Positions 50,327-59,910 of a stretch of DNA of 64,000 bases are shown here, one piece after another. The stretch covers positions 1 through 64,000 of the forward strand of contig CAYRNR010000035.1 in assembly GCA_964425605.1 (NCBI GenBank), in the 5' to 3' direction. The notes beneath the pieces are model-generated. The model made no database searches. It saw only the letters and a list, made by a program, of their open reading frames with translations, and was not told the origin of the DNA. How positions within the stretch are numbered: the first letter of the stretch is position 1; every line of letters starts with the position of its first letter. The position numbers were made by a program, and so were the translations under genes. The DNA is from CAYRNR01 sp964425605. GTDB lineage: Bacteria; Myxococcota_A; UBA796; UBA9615; CAYRNR01.

Positions 50327-53116
50327 CTAGTCCCCGCTCGGCGCCAGCTCCACCGCCAGGTGCTCACCCGCCGGGATGCGGAAGGGCAGGTCCAGAGGCT
50401 CGACCCCGTCGAGACCCACACCGCCGCCGAGGCTCGACACCTCCACCTGCACCGTGCCCACCATGGTCGAGGCCAGGGTGGTGCGGTTGGACAGGATCAG
50501 GACCCAGCCGTCGCCCACGGGGAGGTCGAGGTCCGCGCCACCGTCCGTTGCGGCGAACTCGGCGGCGACGGCCTCGAACGGCTCCTCGTCGACGAACCTC
50601 GCGTAGTTGGCCGGATCGACCACGAACGCGTCGAGCCGGCCGCCCTCGTGGTGGACGAGGAACGAACCCTCGTATGCGCCGTCTCCGGCCGTGCGGTAGC
50701 TGGCGACCTCGAAGCTGTACGCCAGGGTCAGCTCGGTCTCGTCGAGGGGATCGATCTCGGTGACCGCGGCCAGCGCGGGCATCTCGCCCGGCACGCTGTC
50801 GGGGATCGCGTAGACCTCGTAGGGCAACGTCTGCTCGACGCCGATGTTGAGGTAGTTGCCGCCGGGCTCGTCGCCGATGGGCGAGGTGATGGCGTAGCCG
50901 TAGGGGTTGTACTCGCCCACCAGGACCGAGGCGAGGCCGTCGATGTCGGTGGTGATCTCGCCGGCCCAGGCCCAGTACTCGGGGTAGCCGTAGACCTCCC
51001 ACGTGCCGTACAGCGTGATCACCGCACCGTCCACGGGCACGCCGTCGGTGTCGGTGACCTCGAACTCCAGCGTGGAGTGCAAGGTGCCGTAGTCCACGGT
51101 GCGGTCGGTGCCGATGTACGAGTCGCCGCGGCCCGAGGTGATGATGTAGAGGCGGTTGCCGGCCAGGCCGGGATCGGCGGCGTCGGGGTGGTCACCGCCG
51201 TCGAGGTCGTCGCAGTCGCCGTCGGCCAGGGTCCAGCCGTCGCCGTCGCGATCGTGGCCCCGCATCCCCTCGTCCGCGTCCCCGTCGCAGTCGTCGTCGA
51301 TGCCGTTGGCCAGCTCCGCGGCGGCGGGATGGCGCGTGGGATCCGTGTCGTCGCAGTCGCCCCACAGCAGCGAGGTGCCGTCGCCGTCGTGGTCCTCGTC
51401 GTCGTAGATGGGATCGGCGTAGCCGCTGCAGTCCTCGTCGCGGTAGTTGTCGACGATCTCGGGCGCGCCGGGGTAGGTGTCGGGATCCGTGTCGTCGCAG
51501 TCGCCGTCGGCCACGGACACCCCGTCCCCGTCCACGTCGGCCTGGGCGTCCCACTGGCCCTGGTCGGCGACGCCGTCGCAGTCGTCGTCGCGCGCGTTGC
51601 CCACCTCCAGCGCCCCGGGGTACACGGCCGCGTCGTTGTCGTCGCAGTCCCCGGCGAGGACGGTGAAGCCGTCCGCGTCGGTGTCGGTCTCGTCCAGGCC
51701 GTCGTCGGCCACGCCGTCGCAGTCGTCGTCGCGCAGGTTGGTCAGATCCTCGACCGCGCCCGGGTACACGGCCGCGTCGTTGTCGCGGCAGTCGCCCGCC
51801 GCGATGGAGAACCCGTCGCCGTCGCCGTCCAGCTCGGCGTCCGAGAACCCGCCGTCCGCCAGCCCGTCGCAGTCGTCGTCGTACCCGTTGGCCACCTCCT
51901 CGGCGCCGGGGTTCACGGCCGCGTCGTTGTCGTCGCAGTCGCCGTCGATCAGGGAGAACCCGTCGGCGTCGTTGTCGTCGCTGTCCAGGGCGTCGTCGGC
52001 GATGCCGTCGCAGTCGTCGTCCGCGCGGTTGCGCGAGACCCCGCCGGCGTACTTGCCGTACTCGCCCCACCACTGGTCGTCCCACCACTCCCCCCAGGTG
52101 TGGTCGTTGGATCGCGCGCCCACGTTCTGGCACGGCACCAGCGCCGTGCGCGCCGAGGAGACGAACAGGTCGGCGTACTCGCCGCAGTTGCCGCAGCCCA
52201 CGGCGTAGATGCGGTTGGGCTGGACCGGCCGCTCCTCCCCGGCGCCCCAGTGGATGGCGCTGCCGATGAAGTCCCAGATGCCGCCGTGGGCGTCCTTGTC
52301 GAAGTCGGTCTCCTCGCCCCGCCGCGACAGCACCTCGATGTCCGCCATCTTCTCCTCGAGCAGCGGACATGTGCGGTCCTCGGGGCAGTCGTCGGCTGCG
52401 CGCGACCACAGGAACTCGCGCCAGTGGTAGCCGTCGTCCGGGGTCACGCCGTCGCCCGACGACCAGCCGTCCACGTAGAACGGCAGCTCGTCCTCGAGGC
52501 GGGGGTGCACCACGTACCAGTAGTACAGCTCGCGGTCGATGGTCCGCTCCTCGATCACACCCTGCTCGATCTCCACGTCGTACACGGCGGTGGTGTAGTA
52601 GTCGTCGTCGGTGAGGGGATCGCCCTGCTCCACCAGCGCCACGTAGTGGAGCACCTCGTCGTACTCGTAGATCTGCTGGACATTCTCGGTCAGCAGCTGG
52701 GGGAAGAACCAGGTGCCCTGCAGCACCTCGGGGCTGGTGTGGGCGATGCCGAAGCCGATCTCGTCCACGTGGTAGGGATCGTCGCAGTCCACCACGAGGG
52801 CGGCCAGCTCGTCCTGATGGGTCGTGTCGAGCCTCGCCAGATTGACCGCCAGGTCGTCGCGCAGCCAGCTGGGCACGGCCTCGATGGCCTCCAGCGCCAG
52901 CTCGGTCAGCTCCACTGGCTCGTGGACGATCCCCAGGGCCAGGGACACCGCATCCATGTCGTCGTCGTCCGCCGTGGCGTCGTCGTCGTCCGTGGCAGAA
53001 CTGTCGTCGTCGTCCGACGTCGTACAGGCGACCGCGAGCAGGCTCGACGAGGCCAGCGCGACGAACAAGAGCCAGCGTCGGTGGGGAGCCTGCGTGGGCT
53101 CGTCATGCTGAGTCAC
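50327..53116 (-). CDS. Lipoprotein with transglutaminase-like domain and MopE-type repeats
   Basis: About 929 residues. I prefer GTG 53116, six bases after AGGAGG, over the ATG at 53137. ASSSLLAVAC is the lipobox, followed by a D/S-rich linker. Residues about 60-350 form a large domain with a transglutaminase-like Cys (VGCGNCGEYADLF) and His (SNDHTWGEWW). Residues about 355-650 contain seven or so units of a 33-38-residue MopE-like repeat (DDDCDGIADDAL...DGDCDDNDAAVNPGAEE). A C-terminal beta domain starts near LEFEVTDTDGVPVDGAVI. Surface protein; catalysis would be cross-linking or peptide cleavage, by family only. Confidence 0.85.
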   Translation of the reverse strand: MTQHDEPTQAPHRRWLLFVALASSSLLAVACTTSDDDDSSATDDDDATADDDDMDAVSLALGIVHEPVELTELALEAIEAVPSWLRDDLAVNLARLDTTHQDELAALVVDCDDPYHVDEIGFGIAHTSPEVLQGTWFFPQLLTENVQQIYEYDEVLHYVALVEQGDPLTDDDYYTTAVYDVEIEQGVIEERTIDRELYYWYVVHPRLEDELPFYVDGWSSGDGVTPDDGYHWREFLWSRAADDCPEDRTCPLLEEKMADIEVLSRRGEETDFDKDAHGGIWDFIGSAIHWGAGEERPVQPNRIYAVGCGNCGEYADLFVSSARTALVPCQNVGARSNDHTWGEWWDDQWWGEYGKYAGGVSRNRADDDCDGIADDALDSDDNDADGFSLIDGDCDDNDAAVNPGAEEVANGYDDDCDGLADGGFSDAELDGDGDGFSIAAGDCRDNDAAVYPGAVEDLTNLRDDDCDGVADDGLDETDTDADGFTVLAGDCDDNDAAVYPGALEVGNARDDDCDGVADQGQWDAQADVDGDGVSVADGDCDDTDPDTYPGAPEIVDNYRDEDCSGYADPIYDDEDHDGDGTSLLWGDCDDTDPTRHPAAAELANGIDDDCDGDADEGMRGHDRDGDGWTLADGDCDDLDGGDHPDAADPGLAGNRLYIITSGRGDSYIGTDRTVDYGTLHSTLEFEVTDTDGVPVDGAVITLYGTWEVYGYPEYWAWAGEITTDIDGLASVLVGEYNPYGYAITSPIGDEPGGNYLNIGVEQTLPYEVYAIPDSVPGEMPALAAVTEIDPLDETELTLAYSFEVASYRTAGDGAYEGSFLVHHEGGRLDAFVVDPANYARFVDEEPFEAVAAEFAATDGGADLDLPVGDGWVLILSNRTTLASTMVGTVQVEVSSLGGGVGLDGVEPLDLPFRIPAGEHLAVELAPSGD

Positions 53117-53453
53117 TGGGAACCTCCTCGTCATCATGGGGTCGCTCCTCCTGGACCCGCGCCACGAGCGCGGCGATGGCGCCGTGGGCGGCGCTGAGAC
53201 CCTTGCGGCCCATCAGGGGGCCCGAGTCCTCGGCCTGCTGCAGGTGGCCCAGGATCTCGTCCAGCGCGGCGCCGATCTCGGGATCGTCGTCCACGGACTG
53301 GCGGATCTCCTCGATGGTGATGCGCACGCGCAGGATTCGATTCTTGTGGCCCCGCTTGAGCGTGCTGAGCAGGAACCACAGCAGCACGGAGAAGACTCCC
53401 CAGACCATGACCAGCTCGATGGTGGTGAACTGCGCAGCCAGCAGAGGCGTCAC
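53103..53453 (-). CDS. Small membrane-anchored helical protein
   Basis: 116 residues from GTG 53453 (GGAGG eight bases upstream). One N-terminal hydrophobic helix (TIELVMVWGVFSVLLWFLLS), then basic and coiled, helical segments. No family recognised. Overlaps the start of the transglutaminase-like lipoprotein by 14 bp. Confidence 0.7.
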   Translation of the reverse strand: MTPLLAAQFTTIELVMVWGVFSVLLWFLLSTLKRGHKNRILRVRITIEEIRQSVDDDPEIGAALDEILGHLQQAEDSGPLMGRKGLSAAHGAIAALVARVQEERPHDDEEVPSDSA

Positions 53454-53487
53454 TTTCTGGCCCTCCAGCGCGCGAAGGGGTCTGGCT

Positions 53488-54129
53488 CTATCGCGGCGCC
53501 TCGCCGTAGGCCTCGCGCTTGTAGGCGTCGACCAGGGCGTTGTACTCGTCGAGGAACTTGATGCCGGCCTCCGGACCCTCGATGTCACCGATCTCACCGG
53601 CGCGCTTGAACACGTCCACGGTGGACTCGCGGTGGTCGCCGAGGATCTCGTTGTAGAGGTCGGGCGTGAGGGGGCGGGCCGCCTCGAAGGCGTCGGCGAG
53701 GGGACCGAACCACTGCTCCGCCTCGCCGCCGGGGGTCCAGTCGTCGTCCATGGTCGTGTCGATGCCCTGCTCGCGGCCCTTGGTGGCCATGGGCAGGCCG
53801 GCCGGGTCGATCACGTCGTCGGTCGCGGCCGCGGAGCGGGTGCGCTCCCGGGCCTCCTCGACGATCTCGGCGATCTGGGCGTCATCGATGGACGTGTTGG
53901 AGCCGACCTCACCGACGCGGCGGATCCCCGGGCGCTCGCGGTCACCGTCGTGGTCGAAGCCGGGCGGTTGCGATCCATCGCGGGACGCGTGCGCGGACGA
54001 CGAGGAGTCAGCCGGGGATGGGGCCACCGCGGGATCGCCGCCCATCGGGCCGATCCACACGAACACGACCCCGAGAAGGCACAGCAGACAGACGCCGGCC
54101 AGCAGCAACAGGGTGATTCGATTCTTCAA
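53488..54129 (-). CDS. Membrane-anchored protein of unknown function
   Basis: 213 residues. ITLLLLAGVCLLCLLGVVFVW anchors the N-terminus; residues 35-80 are a Ser/Asp/Pro-rich linker; the remainder is acidic and helical (AQIAEIVEEARERTRSAA, DLYNEILGDHRESTVDVFKR). I see no catalytic motif. In line with the PilZ gene 5 bp upstream and probably in one transcript with it. Confidence 0.72.
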   Translation of the reverse strand: MKNRITLLLLAGVCLLCLLGVVFVWIGPMGGDPAVAPSPADSSSSAHASRDGSQPPGFDHDGDRERPGIRRVGEVGSNTSIDDAQIAEIVEEARERTRSAAATDDVIDPAGLPMATKGREQGIDTTMDDDWTPGGEAEQWFGPLADAFEAARPLTPDLYNEILGDHRESTVDVFKRAGEIGDIEGPEAGIKFLDEYNALVDAYKREAYGEAPR

Positions 54130-54134
54130 GGCTG

Positions 54135-54533
54135 TCAGTCATCCACGTCCATGAAAAGGACGTCCAGGGCACCCTTGTCGATGTAGCGCTGGATCTCGCG
54201 GGTGGCCGAGTCGTCGAGGCCCTTGAACCTCAGGCCCATGCCGGGGGGCAGGCCGCCGCCGGTGTCGGGGCGAATCCAGCACACCTCGCACGTCACGGTG
54301 TACTTCGTGCGGTCACCCTTCTTGCCCTTGGCCAGGGCGAAGGTGAGGTCCACCTCCTCACCCATGTCGAACGGGGCGTGGGTGGCGATGAAGATGCCGC
54401 CTTCACTGATGTTCTCAGCAAAACCGTTCCAGAACCCGTGTTCCGTACGTAGTCCTACGGTGACCGAGACGCGCTTTCGCGTGAAGACACGGCGATCTCG
54501 CGGGTCCTGGCCACCGCCATCGTTCGCAGGCAT
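54135..54533 (-). CDS. PilZ-domain protein
   Basis: 132 residues. FTRKRVSV (RxxxR-like) and NISEGGIFIATHAPF ([DN]xSxxG) give both halves of the PilZ c-di-GMP-binding signature, and the strand VTCEVCWIRPDTGGGLPPGMGLRFKGL is typical of the myxobacterial PilZ family. AGGGAG lies six bases before ATG 54533. Likely a cytosolic c-di-GMP receptor; its output partner may be the membrane protein downstream. Confidence 0.9.
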   Translation of the reverse strand: MPANDGGGQDPRDRRVFTRKRVSVTVGLRTEHGFWNGFAENISEGGIFIATHAPFDMGEEVDLTFALAKGKKGDRTKYTVTCEVCWIRPDTGGGLPPGMGLRFKGLDDSATREIQRYIDKGALDVLFMDVDD

Positions 54534-54629
54534 TTGAACTCCCTGAATTTCCCTGGGGTCGTCCAGTCATGCTAACCCAAAAACGTCACAAATGCGCCCT
54601 CGGCGGGGGCGCGCGTAGGATCGACCCCC

Positions 54630-55223
54630 ATGCCCCTGGCCTTCCACTCCACGGATCGCGGCACCGTGCCCTTCGGGTACTTCAACATCGACACCGATCT
54701 GCTGGTGCTGCGTCACCATCTGTTCTTCACCGACGACTTCACCCGGGCCATCGAGTGCGCAGCCGCGGCCGCGCCCGGCGCCGATCTGGAGTTGCCCCTG
54801 GAAGGGTGGAGCGTCGCCCCCCCGCGGTTGGGGAACGTCATGGGGGCCATCCACGGCGACGATCGCAGCGGCTTCATCGGCGCGGTGTACCAGCGCTTCG
54901 AGTTCCCGACCCGCCCCGAGGACTTCCGCCAGCGCGCCAGGGGCGCGGACAACCGCCCGATCATCGAGGCGCTGCTCGGTGAGTGGGCCGAGCCCGCCGT
55001 CCATCGGCTCGTCATCGAGCGGGGCACGGTCCGCCTCGCCGACACGGCATTCGAGGATCGCTGGTTCCGGGAACTGGTCGCCTACGTCTGGCGCGGTGGT
55101 TATCCGCGCTGGCTCGACGGCGTGCGCCCCCCCGAGGTGGTGCGGATGCGCGACGCCGTCGATGGGGCGACGAATCCGCTGTTCGAGGGCCAGCAGTGGG
55201 AGCTGCAGCTGTGCAGGGCGTGA
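54630..55223 (+). CDS. Conserved-looking protein of unknown function
   Basis: 197 residues. It begins MPLAFHSTDRGTVPFGYFNI with no signal peptide, and shows patches such as VLRHHLFFTDDF and WFRELVAYVWRGGYPRWLDG. The pattern resembles a family of uncharacterised proteins in deltaproteobacteria that I cannot name. It is convergent with the GH5 gene, with only 10 bp between the stops. Confidence 0.7.
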   Translation: MPLAFHSTDRGTVPFGYFNIDTDLLVLRHHLFFTDDFTRAIECAAAAAPGADLELPLEGWSVAPPRLGNVMGAIHGDDRSGFIGAVYQRFEFPTRPEDFRQRARGADNRPIIEALLGEWAEPAVHRLVIERGTVRLADTAFEDRWFRELVAYVWRGGYPRWLDGVRPPEVVRMRDAVDGATNPLFEGQQWELQLCRA

Positions 55224-55233
55224 GGCTTCGCTC

Positions 55234-56757
55234 TCACCCCGTGGGCACCACGGTGATCGTGTGGCTCTCGAGGGCCGGGTCCGTCTCGACCGTGAGCACG
55301 CCGGCGGCCTCGTCGTACTGGCTCGACCAAGAACCCTCGGGATCCCCGACCGCCACGGTCCAGCCCTCGGGGTAGAGCATCGCGGGTACGGCGATCTCGG
55401 TGGGGCCGTCGACCTTGGCGCGGGACTCGAACGTCAGGGTGAACTCGCGGGACGCGGTGTCGTAGCCGTACTCGATGGGCTGGCCGGCCACGACGCGGGG
55501 GTAGACGCGGACCAGGTAGTCCAGGACCTCGAGCTCGCCCTCGCCCACGGTGGCGTGGAGCAGACCGCGGTCCCAGAACGCCCACCCGGACGTGGTGGCG
55601 TCGAGCATGGTGTTCATCCGCTGGAAGTAGGCCTCGCGCTCGGCCTCGTCGTCGAAGGGCAGCGTGGAGTACTCGCCCACCAGCATGGGCGCGCGGTGCT
55701 CGTCCTGCTCCTCGGTCCGGTACGCCTGCCACTGGTCGATGTAGCCGTCGGAGTCGGGGTCGTAGCCGGTCTCGTAGGCCACCGGATAGAAGTGGGGGTA
55801 GTAGGCCAGGTGGGGATCGCCCTCGCGGGGATCGTCCAGTCTGGGCAGCCACGAGGGTTCGGCCTGGTTGGGGCCGAACGCGCGGGGCTCGTAGAACACC
55901 CACCCGTCGCTGTCCACGGTACGGATGGCGTCGATCACCCGCTGCAAGAAGGCGTGGTAGAGCGTCTCGTCGAAGGTCTCCTGATCGAGGACGTACGAGC
56001 CCTCCCACGGCTCGTTCATCACGTCGTAGCCGATGACCGCCCGGTGATCGGCGAACCGGGTGGCCACGTGGGCCCACATGGCCGCGTAGTGGTCCTGCAG
56101 CTCCGGGTGCCCGTCGTGGTCCCAGAAGTTGTCGAACGCCCGGATCACGTCGCGCGAGATGTAGCACAGGGACCAGAACCCCTCGGGCTGGGTGTGGGGT
56201 TCGTCGTCGATGAGGGTGGCCCACATGGGCGCGCCGTTGGCGCCGTGGGGTTCGGTGTCGCCCGCGGCGAGCTGGTAGATGGTGTCCCCCCAGCAGTCCT
56301 GGTGCATGTCCAGCACCACGGTGATCCCGGCGTCGGCCAGCCAGTCGAGGCGGATCTGGACCTCGTCGAGGTAGGCCTCGTCGTACACGCCGGCGTCGGG
56401 CTCGATCTGCGACCAGAAGATCAGGTAGCGCGCGTGGTTGAAGCCGTACTGGGCCGACAGCTGCGCCACCTCTTCCTCGGTGATCGACGGCAGGCCATCC
56501 CCCTTGGCGTTGCCGTCCACGTTGAGGCCGTGCAGCATGCGCGCGCGGCCGAGGTCGTCGGTGACGAAGCGCCAGTCGACGCACTGGGGATCGTCGACGG
56601 TGCATTCGTCGGAATCCGGCGTGGAGTCGTCGTCGTCGCCGACCACGGTCGAGTCGTCGTCGTCGTCGGGCCCGTCCGCGTCCTCGCAGCCAGAGGGGAC
56701 GACCAGGACGAGCGCGGCCAGTAGCGGCCAACCCTGAAAGAGGCGGCGTCTGAGCAT
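55234..56757 (-). CDS. GH5 glycosidase lipoprotein, endoglycoceramidase-like
   Basis: 507 residues from ATG 56757 (GGAGAG upstream). Lipobox VLVVPSGC is followed by an Asp-rich linker. The GH5 barrel shows LHGLNVDGNAKGDGLP, VVLDMHQDCWGD, acid/base Glu in VIGYDVMNEPW and nucleophile Glu in APMLVGEYS. The C-terminal beta domain has YPRVVAGQPIEYGYD, typical of endoglycoceramidase-like GH5 enzymes. It should act on extracellular glycans or glycolipids at the cell surface; the exact substrate is not known. Confidence 0.92.
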   Translation of the reverse strand: MLRRRLFQGWPLLAALVLVVPSGCEDADGPDDDDDSTVVGDDDDSTPDSDECTVDDPQCVDWRFVTDDLGRARMLHGLNVDGNAKGDGLPSITEEEVAQLSAQYGFNHARYLIFWSQIEPDAGVYDEAYLDEVQIRLDWLADAGITVVLDMHQDCWGDTIYQLAAGDTEPHGANGAPMWATLIDDEPHTQPEGFWSLCYISRDVIRAFDNFWDHDGHPELQDHYAAMWAHVATRFADHRAVIGYDVMNEPWEGSYVLDQETFDETLYHAFLQRVIDAIRTVDSDGWVFYEPRAFGPNQAEPSWLPRLDDPREGDPHLAYYPHFYPVAYETGYDPDSDGYIDQWQAYRTEEQDEHRAPMLVGEYSTLPFDDEAEREAYFQRMNTMLDATTSGWAFWDRGLLHATVGEGELEVLDYLVRVYPRVVAGQPIEYGYDTASREFTLTFESRAKVDGPTEIAVPAMLYPEGWTVAVGDPEGSWSSQYDEAAGVLTVETDPALESHTITVVPTG

Positions 56758-56845
56758 CGGACTCTCCTCGCCCCCGCGTCGATCCCGTTCGCGGCTGCGG
56801 TTAGAATGGGCGGACCGCACAATCGAACGCAGGGAGGACGGGATC

Positions 56846-58804
56846 ATGCCACGAATGGCCAGCTGGATCGGTTGCTTTGTGCTGGCGCTCGCGACAGGGG
56901 CCCTGCCCGCGCGCGCCACGGTGCTGGTGCCTGGAGACGCGTCCAGCATCCCCGACGGGTTGGCCCTGGCGGAGCTCACCGGAGACACCCACGTGCTGGT
57001 GCTCCCGGGCGACTACTTCCTCGCCCAGGCGGCCGAGGTGCCCTACGGGGTCACGCTGGAGGGCAGCGGCGCCCAGCACACCCGTGTCTTCGGCCCCGCG
57101 GGGGACGCGTCCATCCGGCTCACCGAGGACAACACGGTGGCGAACCTGACCATCGAGGGGGGGCTGGACGGAATCCTCTGGGACACCAACACCATCTCCT
57201 CGTTCTGGGTGCACGACGTGTGGTTCGTCGATCAGTCGGGCGCGCCGCTGCTGATGCCCAGCTACGGGTACGTGGAGCTGTTCTTCGAGCGCAACGTCCT
57301 GGTCCGGCCCTCTTTCCCCGTGGACATCAAGGTGGAGGGGGATTCGGGCGTGTGGCTGCGCAACAACCACTTCGTGGGCAGCAATCACTCGTACGTGGAG
57401 TTGACCTTCGACAGCAACGGCGGGTTCGGTTCGCTGGAGATCGTGAACAACATCTTCGAGAACGGTGGCATGGCGCTGAGCCTGTTCGCCTACACCGATG
57501 ACCCGTTCCCGGCCATGCTGGCCAACAACACGTTCAACAACAACGACACCGGGCTGTTCGTGCGGTGCACGGGCAACATGCCCATGATCCCGGAGATCCA
57601 GAACAACTGGTTCCACGACAACGGCACGGGCGCCGACTTCTCCAGCTGCCCCCTGGACAGCCTGCCCGGCGCGACGTTGGACTACAACGGGTGGGGGGGG
57701 AACACGACCGACCTCGCGGGCCCCCTGCACGGGCCGCACGCGCTGTTCGACGTGCCCACCTACCAGGGCGTGACCGCCAACGACCAGCACCTGGACGACG
57801 ACTACGACCTGGCCGCCGGCGCGGTGGGGAACAACGAGGGGGAGCCCTCGGCCGGTTTCTACGACGCGGACGACGGCACGCGCAACGACATCGGCTCGTA
57901 CGGAGGCCCGTCCAACACCAACTGGAACTGGGACGGGGACCCCTCGCGGATGGGCAGCGACTGCGACGACCGCGATCCGGCGCGGTTCCCCTACGCCACG
58001 GAGCTGTGTGACGGGATCGACAACGACTGCGACAACGTCGTGCCCTACGACGAGCGGGACAGTGACGCCGACGGCGTGGCCGAGTGCGATGGCGACTGTG
58101 ACGACGCCAACCCCTTCGCCTTCCCCGGCAATCCCGAGCAGTGCGACGAGGTGGACAACGACTGCGACGGCTTCTTGCCCCCGCAGGAGACCTCGGACAA
58201 CGACGGCGACGGGTACGTCACGTGCATGGACTGCGAGGACCAGATGGCGTCGGTGCACCCCGGCGCCGTGGAGATCTGCGACGGCTGGGACACCGACTGC
58301 GACGGCTCCATGCCCTCGGACGAGGAGGACAACGACGGCGACGGCGCCTTCCCCTGCGACGGCGACTGCGACGACACCCGGCCCGACCTGCACCACTGGG
58401 ACGAGGACAACGACGGCGTCAGCTCGTGCGACGGGGACTGCAACGACCACGACGACAACATCTACCCGTTCAACGACGAGGACTGCGGCGACCACATCGA
58501 CAACGACTGCGACGATCTCATCGACGAGGACGATCCGGACTGCGGGACGGCGGACGACGACGACGTGGCGGACGACGACGACGATGTCGCGGACGACGAC
58601 GACGTCGCGGATGATGACGACGTGGCGGATGACGACGACGTGGCGGACGACGACGACGACGACGACAGCGAGGCGGACGACGACGACGACGACATCCCCG
58701 GCGGCTTCCACTGCGTGTGTTCGGCCGCGGGCGAGGGCCCTGGATTCGGCGGGATGGGGATCGCGTTGGCGCTGGCGCTGATCGGGCTGCGCCGCCACCG
58801 GTAG
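56846..58804 (+). CDS. Parallel beta-helix protein with MopE-type repeats and MYXO-CTERM-like tail
   Basis: 652 residues. Signal peptide: WIGCFVLALATGALPARA. Residues about 30-360 show right-handed beta-helix coils with Asn ladders (EIVNNIFENGGMALS, AMLANNTFNNNDTGL, EIQNNWFHDNGTG). Residues about 370-565 carry MopE-like repeats with DNDCDG motifs. A long Asp linker (about 570-620, DDDDVA repeats) leads to CVCSAAG, a hydrophobic helix and RRHR, similar to the MYXO-CTERM surface-anchoring signal. Probable surface or secreted protein. GGAGG lies upstream of ATG 56846; divergent from the GH5 gene. Confidence 0.88.
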   Translation: MPRMASWIGCFVLALATGALPARATVLVPGDASSIPDGLALAELTGDTHVLVLPGDYFLAQAAEVPYGVTLEGSGAQHTRVFGPAGDASIRLTEDNTVANLTIEGGLDGILWDTNTISSFWVHDVWFVDQSGAPLLMPSYGYVELFFERNVLVRPSFPVDIKVEGDSGVWLRNNHFVGSNHSYVELTFDSNGGFGSLEIVNNIFENGGMALSLFAYTDDPFPAMLANNTFNNNDTGLFVRCTGNMPMIPEIQNNWFHDNGTGADFSSCPLDSLPGATLDYNGWGGNTTDLAGPLHGPHALFDVPTYQGVTANDQHLDDDYDLAAGAVGNNEGEPSAGFYDADDGTRNDIGSYGGPSNTNWNWDGDPSRMGSDCDDRDPARFPYATELCDGIDNDCDNVVPYDERDSDADGVAECDGDCDDANPFAFPGNPEQCDEVDNDCDGFLPPQETSDNDGDGYVTCMDCEDQMASVHPGAVEICDGWDTDCDGSMPSDEEDNDGDGAFPCDGDCDDTRPDLHHWDEDNDGVSSCDGDCNDHDDNIYPFNDEDCGDHIDNDCDDLIDEDDPDCGTADDDDVADDDDDVADDDDVADDDDVADDDDVADDDDDDDSEADDDDDDIPGGFHCVCSAAGEGPGFGGMGIALALALIGLRRHR

Positions 58805-58808
58805 CGGG

Positions 58809-59897
58809 CTACTCCTCCTTCATCAGCTGCACCAGCTCCTTGATGCTCTCCACGGCGGCGCGGTGCGCCACCAGGGTGCGATCGTCGGCCCTGACCACCA
58901 CCAGATCGCGCACGCCCACCAGGGCCACGGTCTCGCTGGCGTCCTCGGAGAACACGAAGTTGTCGGTGGCCTGCAGGGTGTGCAGCTGACCGCGGCCGCG
59001 GTTCCCGGCGGGCCCCGAGGTGTGGAACTGCTCCAGGGCGAGCCAGCCGCCCACGTCGCTCCACTCGAAGGCGGCGCGAACCATGCGGACCAGCTCGGCC
59101 TTCTCCATCACGCCGAAGTCGATGGAGATCTTGGGCAGCGGCTCGAAGGCCGCGCGCAGCTGCTCGTCCCACTCGGGTGTGCCGTCCGCGTCGGCCAGCG
59201 GGGCCAGCCGCCGCGCGTGCTCGGGCAGCAGCCGCTCGAGGGTCCCCCAGATGGTGCGGGTGTTCCACACGAACATGCCGCTGTTCCAGCTGTGGTGGCC
59301 CGACGTGACGAAGGCGTGGGCGGTCTGGGCGTCCGGCTTCTCCCGGAACGCCAGCAGCTCGAAGTGCTCGACGCCGTCGTCGTCCCCGGTGCGCTCCCCC
59401 GCCTCGAGGTAGCCGTACCCGGTGGACGGGTAGGTGGGGACGATGCCGAAGGTGTACAGGGCCTCGCTCTCCCGCGCGCCGCGCGCTGCGGAGAGTAGCG
59501 TCCGCTGGAACGCCTCCACCGGCTGGATCAGGTGGTCGGCGGTGAGCACCGCCATCACCGGATCGCCGAAGCGCGCCTTGCACAGCACCGCGGCCAGGGC
59601 CACGGCCGCCGAGGTGTCCCGTGGCATGGGCTCGCCGATGATGTTCGCCGCCGGCAGATCCGGCAGCTGCTCGGCCACGGTGGTGACGAATCGCTGGTTG
59701 GTCAGCACGAGCACACGCTCGGGGGGCACCAGGCCCTCGAGCCGGTCCCAGGTCAGCTGGAGCATGGTCCGCTCGCCGAACAGCCGCAGGAACTGCTTGG
59801 GCTTGACCTCGGTGCTCACGGGCCAGAATCGGGTGCCGGAGCCGCCGGCCATCACCACCACGACCAGGTCGCGGTTCGGGTCGAAGTCTTGGGTCAT
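58809..59897 (-). CDS. Mannose-1-phosphate guanylyltransferase
   Basis: 362 residues. VVVVMAGGSGTRFWPVSTEVKPKQFLRLFG is the nucleotidyltransferase signature, with PMPRDTSAAVALAAVL, ADHLI and FREKPDAQTA in order. EWSDVGGWLAL matches the ManC/ManA-type end of this domain. It makes GDP-mannose from mannose-1-phosphate and GTP for glycan synthesis. It lacks the phosphomannose-isomerase domain of bifunctional forms. The stop is 5 bp from the convergent beta-helix gene. Confidence 0.93.
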   Translation of the reverse strand: MTQDFDPNRDLVVVVMAGGSGTRFWPVSTEVKPKQFLRLFGERTMLQLTWDRLEGLVPPERVLVLTNQRFVTTVAEQLPDLPAANIIGEPMPRDTSAAVALAAVLCKARFGDPVMAVLTADHLIQPVEAFQRTLLSAARGARESEALYTFGIVPTYPSTGYGYLEAGERTGDDDGVEHFELLAFREKPDAQTAHAFVTSGHHSWNSGMFVWNTRTIWGTLERLLPEHARRLAPLADADGTPEWDEQLRAAFEPLPKISIDFGVMEKAELVRMVRAAFEWSDVGGWLALEQFHTSGPAGNRGRGQLHTLQATDNFVFSEDASETVALVGVRDLVVVRADDRTLVAHRAAVESIKELVQLMKEE

Positions 59898-59910
59898 GTG
59901 TGTGTCCGGA

